From positions 1-47,984 of the forward strand of contig JAWQRO010000222.1 of the NCBI GenBank assembly GCA_033557835.1: DNA of 47,984 nt. The letters are read 5' to 3'. This stretch comes from Helochares maculicollis (Eukaryota > Arthropoda > Insecta > Coleoptera > Hydrophilidae). Shown here in pieces: positions 26,793 to 41,308 of this stretch. The position numbers were made by a program, and so were the translations under genes. The notes below the pieces were generated by a model. That model was not told where the DNA came from and searched no databases. It saw nothing but the letters and a program-made list of their open reading frames with translations. The stretch's first letter is position 1; every line of letters begins with the position of its first letter.

Positions 26793-27723
26793 TAGATTAA
26801 TTGTGAAATTTTCGCAGTCAATTGCATTTTATAAAGTTTAACTAGAACAGAATTTCTTGTGTCTTCATTCTTTTCAGTAAAATTACCTGAAAAGGGTTAA
26901 TATTTTTTAATTAAGTATTTTGCTCTCAGTGGCAGTTTTTACATCGATCTTTAATTTTCGAGTAGGGCAGTTTTTAATTTGGAACTGATTGTACTGCCAA
27001 AAAAACGCAGTTTCTGAGCAGCAACGCAACTAGCCACAATCTTTGTAATTATTACTCCTTGATTTGTTTTCTCATCGATTTATTTTCATTTCGGTTCGAT
27101 TTCATCCTGATTTATGTTCATTTCATTTTGTTTTCATTGCATTTTTTCATTTCGATCATTTTATTTTATCTCTTTTACTCCGACGTATTTGGAACATTTC
27201 CACGCAGCTCTCATATATTACAAGGTAAAATAATGGTGGCTGGTAAAGTTTCAAAAGTCAATTTTCAACTTAGATATGCATCGTTAGTGCTCCAATGCAA
27301 AATAACGACTCCAGTGGTTTCCTCTGCGCAGCCGGTCGTCACCGGGATGACCGTGCATTATTTGTCGTAATTGTGTGTCTACATATGTGATGATCCCATT
27401 ACTGGCTGGGAAAAATGGCGGATCGTTTATACTTCCATCCCTTTGCCAACACGAATTCGTGGAGAAAGGACAGTGACAGCACTGAATACTGTATGATGTG
27501 ACGAGAAAGATTATAATCTAAGGTTATGACACAAAATAGATGTAAATGTGGAGTCTTCAGTCTGAGGTGAGCGCACTGAAACTAAACTGAAATGACAGAG
27601 CAGCAGCAGATGTAATGTATTACTCGTGCAGGCGCTATGATTTTCTCTTCGACTATCAATCAAATTTATATGATGCCATTGTATCATCTAAATGATTGAA
27701 ATGCGCTAAATGCAATAAAAAAA

Positions 27724-27739
27724 TTACTATTACTATTAC
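27724..27739. repeat. Short (TTACTA)n tandem repeat
   Basis: TTACTATTACTATTAC, period six. A related ACT-triplet run follows at about 27778-27790. Confidence 0.75.
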
Positions 27740-29471
27740 AAGATATTAAAGAATTTTGCAAACTGCTTTCATATTAAACTACTACTACTATTAAACGTTT
27801 ATATAAACTCGTATTAATAAAGATATATAATCTTATTTATTCAATAACTTTTTGCACTTGTAAATCAGCACTATGAGATAGCAAACGACGGACCACGTTA
27901 CTACAATTTTTACCCTCTTAACTAAAAGTATATAGTGATGTGACATCACAGAATATAATGTGTGGTGACGCTTTTCAACAAAAGGTCTGTTTACACTTCA
28001 GGCACTGCAGAGATGCTAAATAGTTGCGCTTCTCCGAGGTGCCGTTTTGTAACTTGTAATTACCAAGTTCAGTAATGACGGCACATTGTCATAGAGGGCT
28101 TTGATTAGACCAGATTAACACGACCTAGTTGGCTTTGATGATCCAGGTTTTTTGCTCAAAACTTCTACTGTAATCTGGTAAGCGAGCCGTGAGAATGCGG
28201 TGAAACTTTTATATTATTTTATTTTGTGAGGGCTTTTCTGTTCGGCGTTTTTGCGCCTACTCTTACTAAAATGGATATCGAAAAAAGTATGAGACGCGCA
28301 ACTATTTGCCGTTAGAGTGAAGTTTCTTGATTTGAACGTAGCGTAGAGGAACATGAGGATATGACACGACAAAACTCTAAAGTTGCAAACTTTGTGAATA
28401 GATAAAAGGGGTTAAAATAGTAATAAATCTAAATCCCCTTAAACCGTCTAAACCTCGTTATAAAGCAAAACATTCAACATAAAACGCCTGTCTCCCAATT
28501 ATCAGATTTCAAACTCATGCGACAAGTCTAACATTTCCCCAAAAGGTGAGGACGAAGCTAATGTGAAGTACAGCGTGTGCTTGTCACATTTTAATCGCGT
28601 AAAAGTAGGGTTTAAACTTTGTTAACTATTTAAACTGTCAGTCAGTTGCGAGTTCGCTGGACTAGCTAGTGATGGTGTGTTTAATTTTGTGGCGTATAAG
28701 TGGTATTAGAATAGAAATAAAAGGCATTATTATATGCAGGTTGATCGGATGCCTAAATGTACGATTTTAGACATCATTGTGTTTTTTTTATATTATAAAT
28801 AACTGCGCTTGAATGACGAAAAATAACTAGCAAGTTGTATCTCGTTACTGAGCCTTTAATTAATTCGCAATATAAAAGAATGAGTAACATTATTCAATAG
28901 TTCAATATTAACTTGGGCACCATTGATTAAAAATTCTCCTCCACTATCTTGGGAAATTTGCACTCTCTGTCTTTATCGCCCTCTCAATAAAGAGCCACTC
29001 TCTCCTGTTCACATCGCTCCACCGTTTTACATTTCTCCTTCTAGTGACATTTCCGCTCAACGACATCTTCCCAATAATTGCAAAACTATTCAAGTTCTCA
29101 ATATGGCCGTGGGATTAGTGAAGTCTTTTCGTCGTACTAAGCAGACCATGCAATATATTCCCTCGGTTTAATTGAATCGCCTGATCTACTTTTTGAATAT
29201 CTGTGGAGGAGGTCTCGGATCCATGTTTGTAACTATCTGGATGTGCTATCTCCCGTTGCTACGGACAATGGAGCACAATTGTTGATTGCGTCTTTGCTCG
29301 ACGGCCCAGATAAGAACTGTCTTCAGCAGAACTGCGGGCTCAAGAGGAGAAAATCATCCCGAATTTCGCTCGAGTGTCTAATCCCCTTTTCATTCCGCGA
29401 CGTGCACTTGTTTCAGGCAGAGTCATCTAAATCCGAATGTCGTCTCACTTCTCCCTTCGTTTGCCACGGCA

Positions 29472-29495
29472 CGAAGGATCCATGTGGCTCCTTCG
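29472..29495. repeat. Inverted repeat CGAAGGA / TCCTTCG
   Basis: Perfect seven-base arms around a ten-base loop, inside a GC-richer stretch (about 29220-29520). It sits inside the longest unassigned open frame, which has no other support. Confidence 0.7.
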
Positions 29496-32400
29496 GGCCC
29501 TCTCTTCCGGAGGAGTACTTTTATCATGTATTTGCATGTACAGCTAAGCTAAAAGATGATTATATACTCATGGTTTTAGGTGAGGAATGCGCCTTGAATA
29601 TAGACGCATCATTATGAAATTAATCTGAAATGAGTTATACATAAATTTTGAGCAGAGATGTCTTAGGGTGGTAGACGGGGATCTAGATGTTAGCGTATTT
29701 TCTATGCACGAAAATATTATATCAAGACGGAGGCGTTTATGATATTTGGAGTACATTTTTGTATAATTATCAATCGTTGTTGCAATATGTGCACATTTTT
29801 ACCATCCTATACGCAATTGTTTTCGAGGAAAATTTATCGTTATAGTTATTATTAGTGATTAGCAAAGAATAACTGTACTCATTTTAAATGTCCCATTTAC
29901 AAATCGGCTTTGTTTTTACTTGATGGGAATGACAAGAACATTGCAGGATTAAATGTATATAATGTCACTGATAGGGCCGCCTTTATATAATTTATTAAAC
30001 TAAGCGTTAACTAACAAAATAGAGTATTTTTTCGGCACGCAATAATATTATTTTCGTCAATTTATAAAACTTTGTCTTATTCTTTTGTTAAATTTTGAGA
30101 GTAGTGGTTCTAAGCAGTATTTGTATATTTTTCATTACATTTTTTATTTCTTTTACAACGGCTGTTTATAGTTACAAAAACTAAACAGTTTAAAATTTAT
30201 TAACGATATTATTTAAGATTTAAACAAAATTATGGAATATAGAATGAAAGAGGAATCAATTAGAATACTACATGAAAATTAATGTAACTAATAGCAGTGA
30301 CATAAAATTTAATATTATATTAAAATAATTGACCTACTTACTTTGCACATTTGTGGCTGGGAAGAATAGGTATAAAAGGTTCGTCTCTATGGTTTTTTAA
30401 GGAATTGTCTGCTTAAAATAGTAGTCTACAATATTAAAATAAGATTTTTATCCTTTTTTGAACCTTAAAATTATGATGTTCAATTTTCAAACAAGCCATA
30501 TAGAGATAAGTTAAGAGTTAGCGGTATGTGCTCTGAATCTTTTCAATTTACTATTTTCTTTCATGTGCAGTAAGCGAAATCAAAAACAAAACATATTCAT
30601 ATTACATCCAAAGATATGTACCGAAATTGTTACTACTGCAACAATATGTATGTTAATCGTTATAATATGATACTTTCAAACTAATAATGTATAATTTTGT
30701 TCATTAAAACTCATAAATGTAATAATTGTCGAACACATGTTGAAAAGAGCTGCAACCGCATGTGATTAAATTAAAATATTACATATACATATGAATGTTT
30801 ATAATTATTTCTGATTCTATATATGCTGCACATGCCAAGTTTAATTGATCTATCCGGTTGGAATTTTTGTAATAATATTAAAATTAGCCGAATGAGGACA
30901 AAACTAGTTGCCGGATTTTCCCCTGCGTTGTTTTCAATTAGTCTCTCTGAACGCCAATTGCAAAATGTTTGTTATATTTTCAAATACGACGACTTTCAAA
31001 TCCTTTTGCTTATTTTTTTGGAAATAAACAAAATAAACAACTAGTCTTAACTTTTTATATTAACTCGCAAAAGAATCTGATTAAAAAGGCAGTGTCAAAT
31101 TACACTTTAGTTTGCCTATAGTTGTGGATTGCTTTATTACTTACAAAAAGTGGGTCGGTGAAGAGGGTGCAGAGATCAAGCATTAGTACTTCGAAAGAGT
31201 TCGATTTTTCGGTCCAGTTTTATTCATTTATTATATGGACATTCTTCAAGAGACCATATACAAAAGTAGCTTAGCACAATATGCAAAAGGTTCCTTTAAT
31301 TGTAAATCTAAATGATTAACCGTTTCTATAAATAGATATCTGAAATGGCCCAAACACGTAAGATGTAGAAATTTAACGAATTTTTATTGGGAAAGCTGAG
31401 CTTATTTCAAACAAGAAAAGTGCTTCTGCACTAGAAACATTTGTAGAAACCTTTAGTGTAACACTACCTCCCTATTTTCAATGTAACATTTAGAAATATT
31501 AAAAGCATGGTTGAGGAGTCATTTCTGAATAGTTTATGATCATGGTTTTAGAATTTATCGCCGTAATAAATAGCAGCAAAGATTTTAAAAGTCGCCAATT
31601 GATGATTCGATATTTTGGTTAATTTCTATAATAATCAACCAGCAAAAATTGATTTATGGAAACAAAATAATGTTAAATAATAGACTTGCTAAAAGAGGAA
31701 TATAGTTTTCTAAAATTTACAAAATTGTTATACTTAATTTTATTATAAATATTTCAGATACACTAATTTACTTTAATATTTCTCATCACGGTGCGCTAAA
31801 ACATACCAATCATTCAATAAAGATTTCGTAATGGTAGTATACCGACATAATTACGTTTAATATGTTAATAAATAATGAAACATTCAAGAATAAAGAAAAG
31901 ATCATTCCTGTAAAATGGGCAGATGCTTAAAAAACAAGTCGAAACTGTAAAACCATGGCAAGCTGTAACACATTTTTGTGTACAAAATATGATGAATATA
32001 TGACCAAGAAAGATTCAGAAGTGAAATTATTTATGTACACTCTAAACTATAATGACAAAGTAAAAAAAAGTTCAAGTGGTATATTAATCATTCAAAAAAT
32101 TCGCCAGAAACTTGTGTTAACTAGGAATGAGAAGATATGAACCAATGCGCGACGATTTTGATTAGATTGGAGATCACACATCTAAAAAGAAAAATAAAAC
32201 AACCCATAAAATTTATTAATATAGTGATTAAATAAGCACAGCAATCCTTCCAAATGAATCACTCACAAACCTTTTTGAAAACGCCAAGCAGAGCATTAAA
32301 AACGGCTGGGAAAGAGCCCTCATGTTAATTCCAGCACACAGCGCGAAACTCATTGACGTTTAAAAATTCACGGTGGAATATCGTTCTAGAGGTCGCTGAT

Positions 32401-32591
32401 GATCGCAGCGTAGTAAGAGATGACAATACGCGATTTCTGGGTTATCCATCCATCTCATAACCGGGGTTATATTAATTGGAAGTCATTTAATACCGACTAA
32501 TGAGATCCGGTTTTGTGCGTTGTTCTGCCGAAGCCGAACGTGAACATTTAATGAAGTCAGGATATGAGGTCCAAGTTCAGTTTAAGGATGC

Positions 32592-32667
32592 CCCAGCCTG
32601 CCACCACTGCTCCAGCCTTTGACTCCTACCCCAGCCTTCTATTCCTTCCCCAGCTTGTTCTCACACC
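32592..32667. repeat. Minisatellite, 19-bp unit x4, decayed
   Basis: The core CCCAGCCT (variants TCCAGCCT and CCCAGCTT) starts at 32592, 32611, 32630 and 32649, an exact 19-bp period. The rest of each unit is pyrimidine-rich and divergent. A fifth core-like word (TTTAGCCT, 32669) is one base out of register, and ACAAGCCT recurs at 32755. An open + frame over the tract (32619-32909) is best explained by this stop-poor pyrimidine composition, not by a gene. Confidence 0.75.
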
Positions 32668-35600
32668 CTTTAGCCTCTTTAGCGGCCTTATATCCTTACT
32701 GCAACCATCTACTAGTTAACACCCTTCCAATACTTTGCACTTTTTACCATTTCTACAAGCCTCTTCCCACAACACTTTTACCTCATTTGCAGTTTTTAAT
32801 ATATCAATACTTTCTAAGTCTTTATCATATTTCAAGATCATTTTCATTTTTGAAGCTTTATAAGTGCCTCAAAGGATATAGTTGCTCTCAGGCTTTTAGT
32901 TTATCTTAAACCTTTAACTAACCTCAAGCATTTTAAGTAATCGATTTCATGTCAAGTCTTCTTTTTCACTTCAACTCATCTTAAGTCACGATGCATATCG
33001 AAAATCGTCCATATTCTTCGCGAGCCTTTTGAAACCCTTCACCATCTTCCCCCGAATATCGACCGTAGCATTCTTCGAAATGAACTTTAACAAAGTAACG
33101 TAGATGCCGCCTGAATGTTGGGTAAAATTTTTATGCGGGCTACGCATAGACGAAAAAACCAGAATTTAACACCAAGTAAATCTGATTACACAGCCAAGGA
33201 AACTCGCTTTGGAATAATAACTATCGCCTAAACCTATTTTCTCTACCTTCTTTATTTAATTTCTGCTCCTTGTTCTATCGTTAAAGCAGTTTCAATTGGT
33301 AATTAGTTTGGATGGTGTTCAGATTACTTTTACTTCGTTTTCTGATAAAATCCGTTTGCTATCTCGTTTGCTGGAATAAGTAAATATAAAGAGGTTGTTA
33401 AGGAGCATCATTAACATAGGGAATAGTCCTTAATTGAGGCTAATTTGACTCTTTTAAGGGGTGCATATTTCTTCCTCTCTTCCTTCAGTACGGTTATAAT
33501 TGCATTTTCTTTTCCTATTTTCAAACGTTTATTGTTTAATGCGATAAACTTCACGATGTGTACGTGCGTATTGTTATGTTAGCCTTTTCCATTTTACGCT
33601 CAAGGGGTTTCTGGATATGCTTCTAAACTTGCCATTGTTTTAAAGTTCAAATGGACCCCAGCGAAAAAGTAATAAAGTTAACAACAGATAAAACGCTTGT
33701 ATAAATCTCAATGTGGAGTTACCACTCCATTCATTTAAAAGCTTTTGCATCAGTACACCAAAGTGTCTTTTGTTTTCGTCGCTAATCATGTTAATTCTTC
33801 GTAGGCGTAATGCAGCAATACCCCAATGAATTAAGAGGGCTTGCGCTCTGATACATTGGGATAGTTAGGCAGAGGGTCGGTCATCCATGTTTGGGGTAGC
33901 TTAATTAGTTACTTCAGTGTCGTATAACTGTCACGATGAAAAGCTGGTTGGAACTGTGGTACCCAACTCTTGTTGCTTAATACAGTACCTATGGGGGTGG
34001 TATTTGAAATGATCGAGTAAAAGAGGAGTATTAGGCTCAATAGTGTCGTAAACTGTTGCAATCGATAGACTCGAATTGGTAGGGGCAGATATGTGTAGAT
34101 CAATCGAGATGATGAAATAAGAAAATTTACGTATCATTGACGTAGTTTGTTTTAGGACTACTGTTTCGCAAGGGAATGACTTACTGAATCGCGTTGGGAA
34201 ACAACCCCTTTGGTGTCTGTTTCGGTGTAATGTCTTTACCCATCTGTTTTGTACAGTTTCTAGGCTTTAAACTTCATCCTCTTACAAACATCTACGCTGT
34301 CGTAGATCGTAACGTTATTGTTGGTGGACCTTTTTGGGGTGATGCTGCCTTCTCGCTGTTATAGTTTCCATAAGTGTTGTTTTAGTTGGGCTATGTGAAG
34401 TTGTAAAATGAATCTATTGAGTTTTTGTTCTTCTCTTGGTCTTCATACGTTATTTTTGTACTGAGAAACATCAATATCATGGACAGGAAGGTCTATATAT
34501 CCTCTACATAAATGCAAATTTCGACTTTCTTAACCAAGTGATTTCCAAACGTACACCTACGTAAAAAAACCTACTATGTGGCTCAGATGGAGATAATTTT
34601 TTTTGCAGAACACCAATTAGCAGATATTTAAACAGAGATAAACTACAATACATTTTTGAAAAAAGCTATGAGAGACTACACATATGTTTATCATAAAAAA
34701 GTTAGTGAAATTACTATTTTCTACATGCTGTTAAATATTGTCTATTATATTTAAGATTGAAATGCTTATGGTGAACATTTCCGCGGATACACATATACAT
34801 CATGTAAGCAGCAGCAGATTTCAGAACAAAACTGATGCAACAATTTAACTTTAAAAGAATGCGAACAAGAACAATATGTTTCTACTCTTACTTTAATTTG
34901 CCTCCACTCAGGGGATGAGCGAGTATAGCAAACTAATCTCGAGCAAGGACTTTCATTTTCATTTCAATGCACAAGCTGAACTATTTTTGAATTAACTATA
35001 ACAATCGCATGTATATGTCTCCCTTTACTTAGGCTCTGTGCCAGAAATGCATTAACTCTGCTGCACGCACATATTTTTTTTGTCTAACTGTTGCTCATTA
35101 CAATGAAGATTAGACAAAAAGGCCAATAGTCTCAACATAAGTGAATCAAAGTAATACGATAGTAAATTCAGAGCTATTGTGTTGGAATGTTTTGCCAGAA
35201 ATGTTTACTGATATTATTAAAATAAGTAGTGAAGACGCTTGCTTAGCCTATTTGAGCGTCGCTCATTTATTTCCCGTGAAGGCAAAATGATGAAAGTCAT
35301 GAACTCGCTTAAAAACTCATAAATGTTAATCTACTTTCATCTTGCGATTTTAGTTAGAATTGAGATCGTTTGAATCGTGATTATTTCTTAAAGCAATTTT
35401 CATATCCACGAGAAACTAATAATGAAACCAAATTTCGTGTTAACCTAGTTTGTTTGGTTCTAGATTTCCCTTTAAACAAATTATTTAGTCATATAGTTGC
35501 TTCAAATTTTACATTTTGCCTTTATTATCTTAGAAAACAGTTTTCCTGAACAAATATTGCTCTAGATTATTTCTAAAGCTACATACTTTTATAACAAGAT

Positions 35601-37337
35601 AACTTTGTATATTTTCAAATTTTATAACTGTAACGATTTTTGTATTTGCCGTAAAATATTGCAGTATACACAACCGTACTGATTATCTTGTTTTTTGACT
35701 TAGTAAATATGTGCTAATTAAGCACCAATATCATTTGGAGAACATTGATTTAGTTGCAAATCAATAATTGCAAAAATCCACACATATTCTTCACTTTGCA
35801 CAGAAATAATATCAACTTAAAACACGGGTGAAATCTGTTTTACAACGTTTTGGTGATCTAATCTACCACAGAGAGATAGCATGACATAAACATACACACA
35901 TAAGTGCAACCGACACAGACATATTATTTGTTACCAACCATACCTAAATTGCTACAATAAAACTTAAAATGTTTGGAAAAATCTTGTTTTCATTTCTATT
36001 TCGCAATTATATATCTGGATAATGTAAAAAATAAGAATACATAAGAGAAGGAGGCTAAAGAGTAAAGATTATATTCAGAGCGGTTGTGGGGAGTATGTTT
36101 AGTTCGCCATATTATCTCAAAACGCAAAAATTTTCAATTTCATCGTTTAATGTGCCGTGGAAAATGGCAAAATAATTATGGATCCTAATAACAGCGGGTG
36201 GGTAAAAAGCGAGTTTAACAAGGAGGCGAGTGCCAACCATTAGAAGTAAAAAGTGTCGGCTGAGCGGACGGTGTAATTACCCAAATTTTAAAATGACATG
36301 CAGTGGTGCCAACACATTTTACGGTAACCCGCGGATGAAGAGGAAGTTGAAAACTAAGCGTCGACAACGTTCAAGGACGACATTAATTAGAATTGCCATT
36401 AGGATTAGGCCGTAATTAAGGAACTTTAGAAAGTTCTCATCATAGTTGAATTTTCCACATGTTTTCAAGTACCTCCAAAACTTTTTTTTAATTTACATAC
36501 TTTATTAATAAACTGTTTTTTCGTCGGGTTTTCAGACAGTAATATATTCCGAGAGATTGTTTTGGCACATAGAAACACTCTCAACAGAATTTATTATTTT
36601 ATAGTTGCAATTCAACTTATTAAATCATATTAGCCAGTATGATATAAAATTGACTGAAAAGTCTCAAAACAAATACTATATTAAATGTATTATATCTAAT
36701 TTCGATCTTTCTCCAGCTTTAAATCATTCGCTACCCGGGCCTTCGGAGAATTTTTTAAGGGCAAGTCGAGGAAGGACATGGCTCGCGCGGTTGCGGAGAT
36801 ATTTTTGCACTTCTGTTTTTGTGGATATTTCTGAGTTTGAGCTGGCTGATATATTGCCCAAGAGTGCGACCCGTGCGTTGCTGAAATAGATTCATGTGAT
36901 ACGATATACGACCGCTGGGCCCGCAAAAAATTATAAAACTTAAATTTATGGCGTGTCTTCACTATCACGCATTACTTTATAATGTCATCACCGATTACAA
37001 CAAATATGGAAATTTGCTAGTGGGGAAAACACGATAACCCTTTCATTCAAGAAACGAGGGTAAATATTATTTTCGGCCCTACGCAATTTTAAAGTTTAAA
37101 ACCCAGACAATTCATGGGCATCGTTCTTACAAGTATTGCTTTAAAATCCTCTGCATTGCATTTACCCGCTACATACGTCTCACTAAAACATGGTTTTACC
37201 CTGCCTGGTTTTACGTACTTCTCAAGTTTTCCATCTCGAGCAAATTTTTTATACACAGCTATAACATTTCGAGCTAAAGCAGAATGAAGGAATGCTGAGA
37301 AGGTTTTTTTCTTGTGATTTCTTAGCAATCACACAAA

Positions 37338-37366
37338 TCCCGGGATCGATAAGGACCATCCCGGGA
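37338..37366. repeat. Paired TCCCGGGA palindromes 21 bp apart
   Basis: The 8-bp palindrome TCCCGGGA occurs at 37338-37345 and again at 37359-37366, both preceded by A. The start-to-start distance of 21 bp is two helical turns. It may be a paired dimer-binding site or chance; no gene is nearby. Confidence 0.6.
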
Positions 37367-40300
37367 GACGTTTTCCATTAAAAAGTGAGTAGCCCCGTTT
37401 TTATGATAAACAAAATATTTTATTCACAGATGTGCGAGAGAGGGCGCGATAAAACTAGTCCTCTGTTTTCATTGAACGATCTCCCAGGACGATCGCAAAA
37501 TATGCTGCTTTATGACGGCGACGTCCAGGCAACCTTTTGGAATAATCCCGCAATCTAAACAATGTATGCAGGGACACAACGATATTACCCACACTTGCTT
37601 GTTCGAAAGATATCCAATATTATACGTGTGCGCGCTCTTTTCGTTTATTTTTCGAAAAATGCAAAGACACTACGTACATTGTGTGTATTTCAACCGAACA
37701 TTTTTGCGAATTCATGTATATCGTTCGTGGTTTTTAGCCCTTAAACCGATCGCTACACGCCGCCTCTTACTGTCACGAGCCCCGTGTTGCTCTTTTTAGT
37801 CCTTCTCGTTGTTTTTTGTAGAACAGATTCTCCCGCTTATCTTGCATTATAGAGAAGTAAGCAATATGAAGGTTTATAAAAAACTGCATTAAATTTTCAC
37901 GGGGAAGACGCCCGATTTGCACTTTAGATAATAAGAACTTTGCTTCGGTTTATCGTAGTTACTCGGCAGCTTGAAATTTACATCTTTAAGGTCTTTAAAT
38001 ATGTTACTCGGCCAGCTAAGAAACTATCTCATTACTTATGCAGTAATTTAGTTAATACGTAACGAGCTTGAAGGATAAGGTTCTTCTTTTCTTCTTTATT
38101 GATTTGCTTAATCGTACTCGCATGTAATTTAATTTCAATGCTGTTTGCTTTGACTTAAATCGTCATTAAATATCATATCTTGTATAATTTATGAAGCAGG
38201 TAAAAATATACTATAACTTCTCAGTTCTCAGTCATTGAATTGAAGAATGTTTCTTTATATTGCTACAAAAATATGTGTATGATGAGAATTCGCAAGGTTG
38301 CCTGATGAAATTGAACCATGACTAGATATCTAAGAAGTCAACAACTCGATTGTTTGAGAATGTCAAAGATTACAGACTACAAATATATCTTGCTCAGGTA
38401 GACAACAGGCGGAAATAATGGCCATTTTGAAAGAGAGTAACGATTTTAAAATGAATGCAGGAGCGTCCTACTAAAAACCAACCGTAAGAAGGATCGAGCG
38501 ACCGAAGCGTACGAATAAGAGAAGTAGGAACACAATAGTATAAATATAAAACCCCCTAGTTGTGGATGTTCCTTGTTTGTCTCTGCTCTTTCCGAATAAA
38601 GAACGGAAAGATGACAAGGGTAGTGATTTTGTTTCCAATTTATGTTGTTATTATCATTCCATACGTGGCAACAAAAAGACCAATTTATTACGCTATTGCT
38701 CGCCGGGGATCGCATATTGTACTGCAATTTATTTCATAATAACTCACCTTTCAGCAGGAAAAAACATAAAAGGAGAGGAGGCGGATTTGGGCATGGATGG
38801 AGCAAACCATGCTTGTTTTAAAAGCTTATTTACTTGACATTAATTGCAGAGTTGTTAAAAGCTCTTTGTTGTACGTTGGTTTAAGTAAACTTATAATCAA
38901 GTTTTTTCATCGAATATTTTGTGTGTCTACAACTATTGATTAATCACTTTACCCTTGGAAATAAAATTAACAGCAAAATTAATTTTTATTTATTAGTGAA
39001 TAAAGGTTTAATATAGGAAACAACGTATACGATATTTATGTGTAAAATATTAAGTCACATGAATGATATACATACTAGTCACTAATTATTTCATACTGAG
39101 AATTTAACGATTTTCTAATCACACTTGTAATTTTTCAAATTGACTATAGTTTTAGACTCTTGATTTACCTGTGGCAGAAACTGTCTAAAATAAGGGTCCC
39201 TAAAAACACATTCCTAACTCTGCTCATGAGTTTGGAACCTGGATTATTACTTTTAAATTTTGTGTAAGAAAACGCACTATTGAATGTATACTCATAATTT
39301 AGTTAAGAAGCTTAATCTGTTCACCAAATGAAAAGCTACAGGATAATTAATAAGAGACTGTACATAAAACATTCTCATGGAAAACCAATTACTAGTCCAA
39401 TTCTACTGCATTTTCAATGTTTTAATGCAGTAGGAAGAGCTAGGAATACCAAGGCTTGATCAATCGCCCATAAATCACTAAGGGGTGTGAACGAATTTTT
39501 GTTTTTGTACAACCGCCATAAAGGATAAATGGCGTTTAAGCCGGAATCCTCGTGAAAATGAATGGCATTCTAAATGTCCCGGTTTACTGGAAACATATCG
39601 GCTTGTAAGTGTTGCAATTTGAATTGGCCCCAAAGCAGAAATAGTTGGTTTTCTCTCTTCTCCCCTGCCAATCCAGTGCAGGCTGCGTTTGTCCTACTAC
39701 AAATTTTCTCTAGAATATTGTTTTAACGTTTCATTTCGTAAATCCAAGCCGTTTTCATTCTCGGATTATAAATTTCAGCAAATTAATCATCCTCTACCCT
39801 TCGTTATCAAAGGAAGTCCCCGTCTGCAAGCTTCATACGCAAACCAGCGTCCTTAAATGGTGCCCTCAACCGGCATCACGTACCAACACTCTTAACCTGA
39901 CATTTCTAGCTCGGCTTAGCCCAACCGAACATCTCGCTAACCCAACAACTACTGATTTTGTAACCCTTGAATAACTGAATCTATGTTTCGCATGCTAGCT
40001 TCACTAGCATCTTTATGCCAATTTAGTGGACATTCTCAAGGCATAGTTCTCATCGCAGAGCGATCTTGCATTTTTAAGCAGAGTAATTTTACATTGCGTG
40101 ACTAGATCGACCATGAAATTTGGAACCCACTTAATTCAGTAGCTACTGACCAACTCAATGGAGAATTTTCAGCTCAATTCAACTTTACATCCTCAAGGCA
40201 ACCGAGTTCAAATTCCCAGGCAAACCCAAATTTTACCTCCTTTCACCATCCTCATACAATAATATTTCCAAAACTTCCCCAAACCAGCACTGAACCTGAC

Positions 40301-40586
40301 ATCTCCAACCCAACACCCCTTAGGCCCTTGCTCAAACTAACGTCCCCAGTATCATATTACAAGAATCTCTTCATGGAAGCACAAAACACCTTTGTACTGC
40401 GGCAAGCAAGCGGTCTTTATAATAAATCACGGAACAATGAAAGAAACGTAACGTTATTTTCAAGCATGATTATGTTTAGAGCTTAAAATAAACCTTTATG
40501 AGCATGCAAAATTCTGAGGCAGCAGGTCGTCCTTCTCTTCTCTGGAAATATAGGCCCCGGCTGGGTGGCCCCTCGTCCTAGTCTGG

Positions 40587-40608
40587 TCGTGGCCACGCCA
40601 TGCCACGA
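40587..40608. repeat. Inverted repeat TCGTGGC / GCCACGA
   Basis: Perfect seven-base arms with an eight-base loop in a local GC-rich island (about 40530-40640). The left arm also overlaps a 10-bp palindrome, CGTGGCCACG. Confidence 0.7.
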
Positions 40609-41308
40609 TTCACCGACTACACGAGACGGTTATGACAAAGGGAACAGTTTAAAGTTTGTAACAATCGCGTGATGTCGACGTCAGTGGAAGAAATTAAACT
40701 AAAAACTTCCAAGTTTTCCGAAAATAATTTCAGTTTGATGTTTGGAAATTAAAGTCGGGGGCAGAAAAGTTAAAATCATATTTTTGGCGGTTCTGAATTC
40801 ACTGGCAAAACGACGCCCCGATTCACATCGTCGGTCGGAGACAAAAACCCATTACAATAGTTCCACGTTTGCTCGCGGTGGAATGAATATAGTTTTATAA
40901 ATTAGAGTTGAAAACTTTTTTCTGCAGGTAAATAAACTTGTTGAAAATTTGCTTAACGAACAATGGATGGTTCCGGATTTCGGGCTGCAGCTTTCTGTTT
41001 GTATTACAGGGTGTGGGTTTCGTTTAAATGAAAAGCTTGCGTTTTATTAATTTGTACACTATTATTTTTCAGACAAATAACGTTACACCTGCAAGTTTCC
41101 GTTTTCAAATGAAATTTTTTCAAGCAATTGATATAATTTGGCTTATTGTTTTGGCCGCAGGTGTACTTTGCATATTAAATAAATTAATCCATTGCTTACA
41201 CATCATAATTACGGATTCCCAGACACAGCCATACACACAAACTTAACGTTAAGTTATGCATCGACTAGGAAATCAATCAAACTATTAACAATTCATGCAA
41301 TTAATTAT

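Noticed and set aside
29263..29280. TDNGAQ, resembling a retroviral-type integrase motif
   Set aside because: The residues that should follow in an integrase core are absent, and nothing else in the region resembles a retroelement.
32619..32909. 96-codon + frame over the pyrimidine-rich tract
   Set aside because: It starts without an ATG and lies on the 19-bp minisatellite and adjoining C/T-rich DNA, where stops are naturally rare.
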